Source: Monoplex corrugatus
Taxonomy: Eukaryota; Mollusca; Gastropoda; Littorinimorpha; Ranellidae
DNA: 64,000 nt
Direction: 5' to 3'
Assembly: GCA_030674185.1 (NCBI GenBank)
Contig: JAPXFY010000016.1
Coordinates: forward strand, 39,034,966-39,098,965
Shown: in pieces, positions 36,553 through 45,729 of the stretch
Numbering within the stretch: the first letter of the stretch is position 1
Layout of the letters: each line of letters opens with the position of its first letter
Made by a program: the position numbers and the translations under genes
Notes under the pieces: generated by a model
What the model was told of the DNA's origin: nothing
Database searches by the model: none
What the model saw: the letters and a program-made list of their open reading frames with translations, nothing else

Positions 36553-37485
36553 CCAAAGTCACGTACGTATGTGGCTCCCTCGTGAGCTAATCAGACCAGA
36601 CAACTCCCCACGTCAGAAGCTGTAGATAGGAAAGAATTTGCTAAGTACTTCCATCTACAAAATTGTCAATAAAATGTATCGGGTCAATGGCCACACCATA
36701 TTTTTATATTATATGATTGACAAACGTTTATCCCAAAGTAATATTGTTTGCCTTTTAAAAGTTCGCAGGCAAATTACATTCACAGTGCCATACAACCAAT
36801 ATTCTACACTAACTTCAATTTCCAAAAAAATGACCACTAACTTAGCTTCATATTCATTTAACAAAATAACATCTTACAATAAAGGATTTAATACAAAATT
36901 CGCCATTCATGTTTCAAAAGTCCAAACTCTCAATACATATAATTATCCATAAAGTTCACACTGACTGCACATCATTTAAAGATCGAAACCACAAAACAGT
37001 AATTCATAAAACATTAAATCAAGAACTACAACTCAATACAACTCTTGAATGCCAAAATAATTCACTTCACTTTTACACAACTACGTTTCTTCACAATGTT
37101 TACATGTCTCAATTTTTGGTAAATATATCAACAAATCAAAAGATTCACCAACCTGCTAACATAGCAGCTTAAGACAGATTTAGTTCTCTTCAGGTGGCAA
37201 AGATATGCGACTGCTCCACCTGGAAATCTCTGTAGAACTGACTTTTTAGTTCACAGATTTTCGACACGCACACAACGCTACACGAATTCCACGCTCCACG
37301 CATTCCACGCTCCGTGCACTCCACGCTTTTACTTCACAGCCAATCAGAATAAAGACACCAAAACCAACACTGGGTGCTCCAGTCCACAAAAGCAAAAATG
37401 AGCCAAAACTCTATACCAAAAGTGTAAATGTAAAAACAGCACTATGAAAGTATATACAACACATCCGTCACAGGATGGACTGTGA

Positions 37486-37668
37486 AATAGCTTTCAATGA
37501 AAGGGATGGAATGTGGAATTGTTTTATAATAAAAGGACTGGAATGTGGAATTGTTTTTGATAAAAGGGGTAGAATGTGGAATTTTTAATAAAATGGATAG
37601 AATGTGGAATTGTTTTTGATAAAAGGGGTGGAATGTGGACTTTTTTTGGATAAAAGGGGTTAAATATT
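37486..37668. repeat. about 35-bp tandem repeat, about 5 copies
   Basis: GGAATGTGGAATTGTTTTTG ATAAAAGGGG-type units recur five times with small length changes. Confidence 0.85.
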
Positions 37669-38090
37669 GAATTGCCAATCTGCATGAAAAACTGAGTTAA
37701 TGTGGGAAAATGACGGAATTGGCATTACTCCGAGAGCCTGCTAAGAGAAGTGTATTGTTGACAAACGGGTATCCTGCTAATGGTAATCTTGGAAAAAGTT
37801 TGAGGATGAGACAGATTCACTATCATTCAGAGGGACAAACTGTCATCTTGCTAAGGGTAATCCCAGTTGAGAGTTTGAGATTGAAACTGATTTCTGACAG
37901 AAGATGGTCTCAAATATCAGAATAAAGTAAAGTGAGTGTTGGGGTGACGGTGAGATACCAGAGTGTATAGTGTTGCTGGTGGGTGGATGGTAAACAGACT
38001 GTGGGTGTATATAAGCGTTAGGGTGAGGGTGAACAAAACGTAGCGCTGTCGACAAGGGATGGCTAACAAAACTGTGGCCCTATGACTCAG

Positions 38091-38161
38091 GCTGCCCGTA
38101 AGCTGGCCATCACAGAGGTGGACTTGGAGAGGGCTGAGGCGCGTCTGGAGGCAGCTGAGGC
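38091..38161 (+). CDS. TPM: tropomyosin exon 5a (canonical muscle-type)
   Basis: 71 nt; acceptor ATGACTCAG|G, donor GAGGC|GTGAGT, phases 0 and 2. It codes AARKLAITEVDLERAEARLE then AAEA. The sequence is that of molluscan muscle tropomyosins. The last two bases are GC, so with any exon 6 beginning G or C the junction codon is GCG or GCC (Ala). Exon 5 carries part of the central actin- and myosin-sensitive region in vertebrate tropomyosins. Confidence 0.96.
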
Positions 38162-38829
38162 GTGAGTACTATATCCCCTGAACTCCCATCCATACCTTTA
38201 ATTCTTCCCATTCTCCAGATTCTGCAACCTACATAGAATGATCATTTTAAAAGGATATGAGATTATGGTTCTAGCATGCATAGAATGTTGATTGTACCAG
38301 TATATGAGGACGAGGGTTTGAAAAAAAATTTCATTCTTAAATACATTCCATATGAAATTCTAAGGGTTGCAGTGAAATAGGGAGGAAGTAGGGATGATTG
38401 AATTGTTTCAAAGACTGTGATAACAGATTGGGAAAAAAGGGCTAATTGGATGTTACTGTGCTTTGTAATAAATGTTTCATGTGAAAAATGTGGTTGGCTT
38501 TTGTCGTTAGAAGTAGAGTTTGGAAATGGGCAACTTATGTTTAAGTGTGGTGACAGCAGACCTTGCTTGGCTACTGAAGCAGGGAAAAGATCTGGGAGGT
38601 GGTGTGCTCAGGTTGATGTAAACGGGGTTACAGATACGCCCAAGTCGATTTGTTAGCAACAGCCTCTGTGCTCAGAGAAGACCTTTTCTTGCCTTTTAAA
38701 CCCTTTTCATTTCTGTTGTTCAGTCTGTCTGTTTTCAGTGACCATGTGCTGTTTATAAAAGTGCTTTTGATTTTCAGGGTTTTCTGTTTGTTGTGTTTTG
38801 TTTTTGAATTGGTGATTGTAACAATGTTG

Positions 38830-39070
38830 TTGTCATGATGATGCACATGAACATATTTGTGATATTCATGATGTTCTCATGATAATGTTCATGATGATGT
38901 TCATGATCATGTACATGATAGTGTTGATGATGTTCATGATGACAGGTTTAAATAAAGTCCATGATGATGTTGATGAGGATGCTCATGATGGCAATGTTGA
39001 TGATGTTCATGATGATGCTTATAATGTTCATGGTGATTTTTATAATGATGTTCATAATGGTATTGATACT
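38830..39070. repeat. GATGTTCATGATGATG low-complexity repeat
   Basis: TTCATGATGATG / TTGATGATGTTCATGATG variants follow one another for about 240 bp, giving long but meaningless Met-Phe-Asp ORFs on both strands. Confidence 0.8.
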
Positions 39071-39643
39071 TTCAGGAAGAGATGACCATTGTATCAGTTG
39101 TGGCAGTGATGTTTGACTTTGCTTGTACAGGTGTTTGGGTCTGATAATATACATTGTGCTTACATTAGTGCAGTGCAGATGTGTATGGTTGGATTTGTCT
39201 TCAATCTGCTATAATTTTTCATCAAGTCAAATGCCTCTGTAATGTTCAGGTGTGGGTGGTATTTAGTTATTACGCTGTTTGTTTCTAGTGAAAAGACATT
39301 TGTGTTTTAACATGAAGTGGTACAATGTCTGATTGCAGTTGTATGTATGACATGTTAATAGCATGGTGTGAACAGTGAAATACTTGCTGTTGAGCTTTGC
39401 TTTGTGAAGGAAGAGAGACAGACATTGTTGGAAGAATTTGAGTTTTGCATTATTCCCCGTCTCTGTGTGTTTGTTTAATTCATTATTCGCCATCAAATAG
39501 GATATTTTTTGCACAGAAACAGGTTTCTGCACTGTTCTCCAAGTGTTGAGAGAATAATGTTTTTAGATTATGCTGCCATCTGTCCATCTTTTGCAAAGCT
39601 GTCTTTAAACACTTTCAGTCCCCCACCCTTTCTGCAGCAGTCT

Positions 39644-39878
39644 AGCTCTTTGACTCCTGCACCCTGTTCACCAGCTTCATGTATTGTCAGCCATGCTGGC
39701 AAAGTGGAAACTTGACCCTTAGACTCCCTCATCCTATCCACCAGCTTCCTCTCATCCTATCCACCAACTTCACGCAGGAAACTGGTGGGTAGGGTGAGGG
39801 AGTCAAGGGTTCAGTTTTTGCAGCTGGTGGATATGGTGTGGGAGTGAAAGGGTTAATGGATAGGGTGAAAGGGTTCAT
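39644..39878. repeat. nested palindromic MITE-like repeat, diverged
   Basis: It has the same block order as 261-453: CTCTTTGACTCCTGCACCCTG, CCCTTAGACTCCCTCATCC, then the inverse GGGTAGGGTGAGGGAGTCAA, GTTTTTGCAGCTGGTGGATA and GGGAGTGAAAGGGTTAA. Shared nesting means the two copies descend from one compound element. Confidence 0.7.
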
Positions 39879-40431
39879 GTTATTGTTAGTGTGCAATTCA
39901 GGGAGAGGGAACAGGCCTTGAAAGAAACTGAAACCTTGTTTGCTTTCTTCCTTGACACCTTGAATGCTATGTTTGCTGATTCTGACATTGTACCATCTGC
40001 TTTCAGTAATGGCTAATATACGTGTAGATAAATGCATTGTTTTCATTTCAACTGAGAAAGTACACATTTATCCACAGAGGCATTCTGAAATTTTTGTGTT
40101 TCAAAGGCAATGGTTTGACTGGTCTACCAAACATTTGTTTTTGTTTGGTTTTTAAGATTTTATCAAGTTGATCAGTATCAGAGTTTTACTTGATTTAAAG
40201 AATCGACAGTATTACTGTGGTGTTCCGTATTATGGAAAAGACGTGATTTAGACTAAAACTGAGCAACAGAACAGAGAACCAGTCAAGCATGCTGTTAGTT
40301 CACTGTATAAGATAGGGTGTCTAGTGTTGAAATCAGTGATGAGACAGGTCTGTGATTGTGATGATGATTTGTGTGTGTGTGCTCTGTGCATGCTGCTGCT
40401 TCCCTTTGTGGCTGTTGCCTTGCGCATGTAG

Positions 40432-40502
40432 GCAGCACGGAAATTACAAGTCATGGAGCTTGACCTGGAGAAGGTTGAGGGCAGAGCAGATTATGCAGAA
40501 AG
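40432..40502 (+). CDS. TPM: tropomyosin exon 5b
   Basis: 71 nt; acceptor CGCATGTAG|G, donor GAAAG|GTGGGT. It codes AARKLQVMELDLEKVEGRAD then YAE plus a split codon. It aligns residue by residue with 5a and keeps the A-RKL and DLE core, but has a more vertebrate-like E-RA-YAE end. Its last two bases AG give Arg with 6a or 6c (AGG) and Ser with 6b (AGC). The upstream region is pyrimidine-rich (TGCTTCCCTTTGTGGC). Confidence 0.95.
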
Positions 40503-40539
40503 GTGGGTCTGGCCTTGCCCCCCGTAATGTGGTCCATGG

Positions 40540-40612
40540 TTATAACCTTTTCACCTCCATTGTCTTGTCCACCAGCTTTCTGCATGACAAGATGAGGAAG
40601 TGAAAAGGTTTA
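40540..40612. repeat. palindromic MITE-like repeat, diverged
   Basis: AACCTTTTCACCTCCATTGTC pairs with GATGAGGAAGTGAAAAGGTTT around a CACCAGCTTTCTGCATGAC centre. Family as at 261-453. Confidence 0.6.
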
Positions 40613-41508
40613 AGCCAGCTGTAGTAAAAAATATCATCCATATTCTATCCTAGAGAATTATTCAGTATCTACCATTAGTTTTGCCAAAGCATCTTCACAA
40701 GTCCGTAAGCGAAGAAAACTTTTTATAGAATATGCCAATATATATGGGAGGAAAACCTTTTTACAGAAGTAAACAACATTCATCGCCAGCTTTTGCCAAG
40801 CATATTTGCCAGTTTATGTATAAAGGAAGATACCTGTGTACAGAATTACGACATTCCAGGCCAGATTTGTGTTAAGCTGTCAGGACCAGTACAAAGTAAG
40901 GGTGTTCTCATAACTTGAGTGGCTGCTGGGGGAGCCAGTTGCTAAGTCTTTGGCTTCTCTCAGAATCAGTCTTGTTAGGGCGGTGCCATCTCCTTTCTCT
41001 TGCTGCTTTCCCTTTCCCAGCTCTGAAGAAGGATGGTATCCATGGACTGGTCTGCTGTGTACTAGCCAAGGCAGATGTGGTCACCTACCTAGTGGGTTTG
41101 AATGTTTTTCATGGGCATGACCGTACCAGCCACAGTTGTATGCAGACCCCTTTTTCAGCTGTAGAGGCGATGCAAAAATAGTTCCTATGCCTTCAGTCCT
41201 GTGAAGCAATCAGGAATGAAAGAGTAGTTTTTTGTAAAGAGTGTCGAAACCCACACATACTGGCATAGACCCATTCATAATCCTGGTCCTTTGGTCCTGC
41301 GAAAGAAGCTATTTTAAAAAGGAAGAGTTGAACCCCACAAACACATTGATGTAAACCCTTTCCATATTACAACTGTTCTGTGAACGCCCGCACACTTTGA
41401 AAGTTTTGGAACCTGCTCTGACAAGAGAAGTTGTGTGGTGATGAAACAGTATTAATATTGAACATACTATCTATGTAGAAAAGCCACGTACTAATGTCTT
41501 GCCTCATC

Positions 41509-41584
41509 TTAACCCTTTGACTCCCTCACCCTGTCTGCCATCTGTAACCAAGAATCCTGCAGGGTGAGGGACTCAAAAGGTTAA
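41509..41584. repeat. TTAA-ended palindromic MITE-like repeat
   Basis: TTAACCCTTTGACTCCCTCA at the left end pairs with GGGTGAGGGACTCAAAAGGTTAA at the right end; both ends are TTAA. It is the clearest short, un-nested member of the family. Confidence 0.8.
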
Positions 41585-42689
41585 TTAAGTTACTTTGTTG
41601 TGTTGTGTGGTGTGTGCTCATGTTGCTGATAATAATAGTCAAATGACTGAACTGTTAGTTACTGTTAATGTTACTGAAGTGAACTGGCTGTGTGATTAGT
41701 CATTCGTAGAGTGCTGTATAGAGAGACTGAAAACTTTTCCGTGGTGTTATCTCTGTCTAATCAGCAGTGGTGAAAACTAAAGTGTTAAATAAACAGAAAG
41801 TCTGAGATAATGTGCATGGTCACCGTAGTAAAGAAACCTTCATGTTTCACTGTGTTGAACTAAAAGGAAGAGAATGGGTTCTTTGGTTTTGTGACTGCTA
41901 GTTTCCATACTGACACTGTCTGATTGGCGACACTTGATTGTGCATGGACAAAAATTGACATACATAAATCGCTTTGTATCGTCAAGCAAGAATTAAGAAA
42001 AGAGAGAAGTTTCAAGTAGTTTAAAAAAAAAGGGGGGGGGGGGGGGGTTTGAAACACTCCAACTTGCATGTCTTGGTCTGTGACCCATTGTCACATGAAC
42101 ACGTCACACACAAGCATAACCAGTGGAAGGTTGTCTTGATCGTTATGCATTTTATTGGAAGAGGGAGGAGGTGGTTTGAAAGTGATGGGGGGTGGGGGTG
42201 TCACACAGTTTTACAGATTTAGTCAATTCAGTTTGGGTAAATTCTTAACTTTATTTACTGTTTATATTTTTAATGAATAATTGCAATGACTGAGAATTAA
42301 ATGAGAGTAATTATACAGATTTTGTGTCAGTTTACAATACATCACATTTTCTATGAATAATTGTAGTGACTAGTCATTAAATAACACATTAATAGCAGTT
42401 AACATATTCATTATAATTGCAGAAAGTAGTCCTTAAATGGTAATGACTACAAATTGTAAGTTAAGTATCCCACTTCAGTTATTACAAATGTAGTTTAGTT
42501 TTTGTAGTGACTGTTGCTGTGTTAGAAATGTAACAACAGCCATGGCAGCCAGCAAATCAGACTGCAGGGAAATAATCTGCTGTTTCTGACAGCATTGTGT
42601 TCACAAACAGAAGTAGAAAAAAGGGAATATTTGTATGAGACAGAACTAGGAGTTTCTACAAGAAAGGAGTATGTGTTTGTGTGAGAGAG

Positions 42690-42965
42690 AATTAGGAGTT
42701 TGTTTGAGGGATTCATCACATTTGGGCTGTTCCATATCTGTCCCACGTAAATCTGCCAGGAAATTCGTGAGGAACTGTCTGGCAGCCTCATTGATCCTGC
42801 ACAAAAACCCAGTGTGTTACAAGGTCTTAAAATGGTGAGGAAGGGGGGCAGGGACCTGTCAAACACTGATACTGCCTAAATGATCAGAGCAATCAGACCG
42901 GCAACGAAGAAGCCAACTTTGATGTTAAAGGCAGGGACTGAGTGGAGACATGAGATGTTGAGTAG
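42690..42965 (-). repeat. tRNA-like SINE family, copy 4
   Basis: It contains TGAGGGATTCATCACATTTG, CTGGCAGCCTCATTGATCCT, AAGGTCTTAAAATGGTGAGG, GACCTGTCAAACACTGATAC and GACATGAGATGTTGAGT in family order, minus orientation. Confidence 0.65.
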
Positions 42966-43752
42966 AGGGAAGGATGGAGAGAGTATAGGCCAAAGACAGG
43001 GCTGTAGACGGATCAGCTCTGTGCGTAGGAATGGACAAGGCTGGAGATGAAGACCATCACATGCAGCAGTGTCAGTTAAAGGGCACTTGTCAGTTATGTC
43101 TTTTAGTTTTGATCAAGGGGTCTCCTGCAGCATAAGTCCATGTGCTCTTCGCCATTTGTCATGTGCTGTGTGATGAAGATCTAGACTGATTGAATGACGG
43201 GGGAAAGAGGAGGAGGAATTGTTTTGTACCTGTGGGGAAGGTAAGGGTGTAAGTTTCAAATCAAAGAAGCAGATTTAAGGACTGTTGACATTTTTAAATG
43301 TGGAATAGAGATAGAGAAACCAAATATCGATGGCTAAAAACAGGGGAGTGGGAAGGACTAAGCTTCAGATTAAGTGGGATTAAGAATTTATGGCACTTTT
43401 AAACACAGAATAGAGGAAGACAACCTGATATTGACTTTTAAAAATGGTGAAAGGTGGGCCAGGAAAAGTATCAGCAGTCAGGAAAATTTGGCATAAAAGA
43501 CTTGTGGGAATTGCACAACAGACTGTTAGCAAAGAAGGCCCTACTGCATGTAAAGGTGGGTCATGCTACAGATGTAGCCAAGAGTTTTCAGCCATACTGG
43601 TGCACTGTGTGGGAAGGGTTGAGTACAGTGTTGACCCTGCTCATTTGCTGGCTGTCAAGGCAGTATTGTTGATGATGAAGGTGATGATGTAGCTGTTGTG
43701 ACGCTAACTGCATGCTTTGGACCCTGCATGGTGTGAACATGGAATGTTGCAG

Positions 43753-43828
43753 GAGAGTGCGCGAGCTGGAAGAAGAAAGTCACGCCCTAACCAATAACCT
43801 TAGATCTTTAGAGCTTGGCGAAGAAAAG
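43753..43828 (+). CDS. TPM: tropomyosin exon 6a
   Basis: 76 nt; acceptor TGTTGCAG|G, donor GAAAAG|GTAAGC (strong), phases 2 and 0. After the split codon it codes RVRELEEESHALTNNLRSLE then LGEEK. It aligns with 6b and 6c over its full length. The NNLRSLE core and EEK end are standard tropomyosin. His-Ala-Leu-Thr replaces the muscle-type LKVVG. By analogy with vertebrate exons 6a and 6b, exon 6 choice separates muscle from non-muscle isoforms. Confidence 0.94.
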
Positions 43829-45405
43829 GTAAGCCTGCATTGATGTTCATCATTTTAACCCCCTTTCTTTCTGTTCATAGCCCAGTCTTTTCCCTCACAC
43901 TCTCCACCACTTAACCTTTTGCTGCTTCACCCTGTACAGGGGGATGAGGGAGTGATAGGGTTATGTCAGTCAAGGCCTGGTTGTGCTAACTAGCCTCTTG
44001 TTGTGTTGTTTTGTGCTAAGTTATGTTGCACTGTGCTAAACTGTGTTGTGTTGTGCTGCATTATACTGCACAGGACGCTGTTGTGAGCTAAATGTCTGGG
44101 TGATGTGGGCTGCTGGATTAGCAGTGCCCCATCCACAGTGTCCTGTCTGTCTCACCACACTGTCTCTTTGTGTTCCCTGGTCTTTTCTGGGTTTTGGGAC
44201 GCATAGCTCTTCTCTGTATAGATGAAACAGCAAGGTAAATGAAGAAGGCACCGTCTTGATGAACGCTTCAGGGTTGATTGCTGACCATGGGAGGTAAGTG
44301 TGTGATGATTGGGAATTGAACTTTCGACAGAGAGACCAGCAGGAGACAGGCATGTTTATGTGTGCGTGTGGAGAAGAGCTAGCTGCCGGAAGTGTCACTT
44401 ATCCCCCTTGCCATGGCGAGAGGCAGAAATTTGGCGCTGCTTGCAGAATGCATATAATTGTTCATCTTCAGTGTCTTGTTCTCTTTCTGCTAATGGTATG
44501 AAGAGAAGAGGATCACTGTCTTGATCATGCTTTGTTCAGAATTTTTGGTATTAAAAAAGAGTGGGCATTGGTTTTATCCACTTGTTTTTAGTTAACTCTT
44601 ATGCTTTACTGTCGGTGTAATAAAACAAAGGGCTGCTGGACTTTGAAGTGGATTGTAGAAGGTAAGCTTCGTACTGATTGTGCTGATATGTGGCAAGAAA
44701 GGCAAACAAAAAATGTACTGGCTCACCGTGCTCAATGCGGCAAGAAAGGTGTTGAGGAGAGCTGATCCCCATGGCAAGGGGGTGTAGGTGTGTTGCACAT
44801 GAGGGATAACAAACTGCCATCGTCCCCAGCTGGCCAGTGAATGGACTGGATCATTGGGTCATTGTGGCCTGACAGTGATTGGACACCGCATCACGCATCA
44901 TGACACTGCTGTATGTCACGTGTGTACATTGGTCATTTCCTAGAGCAGCTCTTATCCTCCCCTTACCCCTCTGTCTGTCTGCTTTCTTAGCTGCCAGTCT
45001 CCTGGATTGAGAGTGAAGGTTGGAAACAAATGCTGTGCAGCTGAAAACCAAAGTCTGTTACAAGAAGAGAGCGGTGGTAGAGGTGTTACAAGAAGAGGAA
45101 AGTGACAGAAATGATTCTGAAATCAGTATAGAAATGATTCTGTAATCATAGTAATGTTATTTAGTTGAAGAGACATCTGTGATCAAGGGGATATGAATTG
45201 CTTTGAAAACAAAGGATGGGATAAAATTAGCACACCATCAGTGTTTTTTGTAGTCATTTTGAAAGCGATCTAAAATGATGACGTATACTTGTTGAAGGAG
45301 ATCAGGCAGACAGTGTGTATGGGGAAGGACTGCTGAATGAGGTGGAGTGTTGGCAGGATGGTGATGATGTACACAACCTTTGTGTTTCTGTCTTGTGCTC
45401 TGCAG
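43829..45405. other. intron 6a/6b
   Basis: One palindromic remnant lies at 43911-43963. GTGTTGTGCT/GCTAAACTGTG low complexity fills about 43980-44070. No exon was recognised. Confidence 0.55.
43911..43963. repeat. palindromic MITE-like repeat, short
   Basis: TTAACCTTTTGCTGCTTCACCC pairs with GGATGAGGGAGTGATAGGGTTA. Confidence 0.55.
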
Positions 45406-45481
45406 CAAGTGTTATGACCTGGATGAGCAGCTGCATGTAGTGGGTAACAATATCAAAACCCTGGCTGTCCAGAACGATCAG
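45406..45481 (+). CDS. TPM: tropomyosin exon 6b
   Basis: 76 nt; acceptor CTCTGCAG|C, donor GATCAG|GTAAGA. After the split codon it codes KCYDLDEQLHVVGNNIKTLA then VQNDQ. It keeps VVGNNIKTL but is the least acidic of the three, with Cys and Tyr near its start (KCxxLxEQL recalls the KCAELEEEL of vertebrate exon 6). It begins with C, so 5a-6b gives Ala (GCC) and 5b-6b gives Ser (AGC). Confidence 0.94.
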
Positions 45482-45653
45482 GTAAGACCTCCACTGGGGA
45501 CATGGCAGTTTGGCCTGTGTCAGGCAGCTTGTCGCACACACATTGCGGCGTTTAGAGCTCGGCGCTAGCGGTGTCAGCGCGCTCTTGCTGGCAGTGCTGG
45601 AGTGTGGGTTGATGAATAATTGGGGCCATATCTTTGCTGTGACTGTCTTACAG

Positions 45654-45729
45654 GAAGATCTTGGAGTTGGAAGAGGAGTTGAAGGTTGTGGGCAACAATA
45701 TGAAATCTTTGGAAATCAGTGAGCAAGAG
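45654..45729 (+). CDS. TPM: tropomyosin exon 6c (canonical muscle-type)
   Basis: 76 nt; acceptor TCTTACAG|G, donor CAAGAG|GTACCT. It codes [20 protein letters not shown] then ISEQE, identical in type to molluscan muscle tropomyosin. It lies only 172 bp after 6b. A gap that short leaves little room for splicing one to the other and favours mutual exclusion, in addition to the frame argument (76 nt). Confidence 0.97.

Larger units (their letters stand above)
29873..38090. other. intron 4c/5a
   Basis: 8.2 kb with several tandem repeats (30.0-30.3 diverged, 30.6, 31.1, 35.3, 36.4 and 37.5 kb), one SINE-like copy and one palindromic repeat. AT-rich sequence at about 36100-37440, ending in repeated CCACGCTCC motifs, differs in composition from its surroundings and may be an unclassified mobile element. 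No exon was recognised. Confidence 0.5.
38162..40431. other. intron 5a/5b
   Basis: A loose ATGATGTTCATGATGATG repeat (listed separately) and a nested palindromic MITE copy (listed) are present. Nothing coding was recognised. Confidence 0.55.
40503..43752. other. intron 5b/6a
   Basis: It contains two palindromic TTAA-type repeats, a poly-G run (about 42032-42048) and a SINE-like copy. A short open stretch at 43478-43555 with flanking AG and GT was considered and rejected as an exon. Confidence 0.55.

Noticed and set aside
38879..39154. Met-Phe-Asp-rich ORFs on both strands
   Set aside because: They arise from the ATGATGTTC low-complexity repeat.
43478..43555. Candidate extra exon between AG and GT with an open frame (KFGIKDLWELHNRLLAKK)
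   Set aside because: It is 78 nt rather than 76, the phase does not fit exon 6, the acceptor has no pyrimidine tract, and the peptide does not align to tropomyosin.
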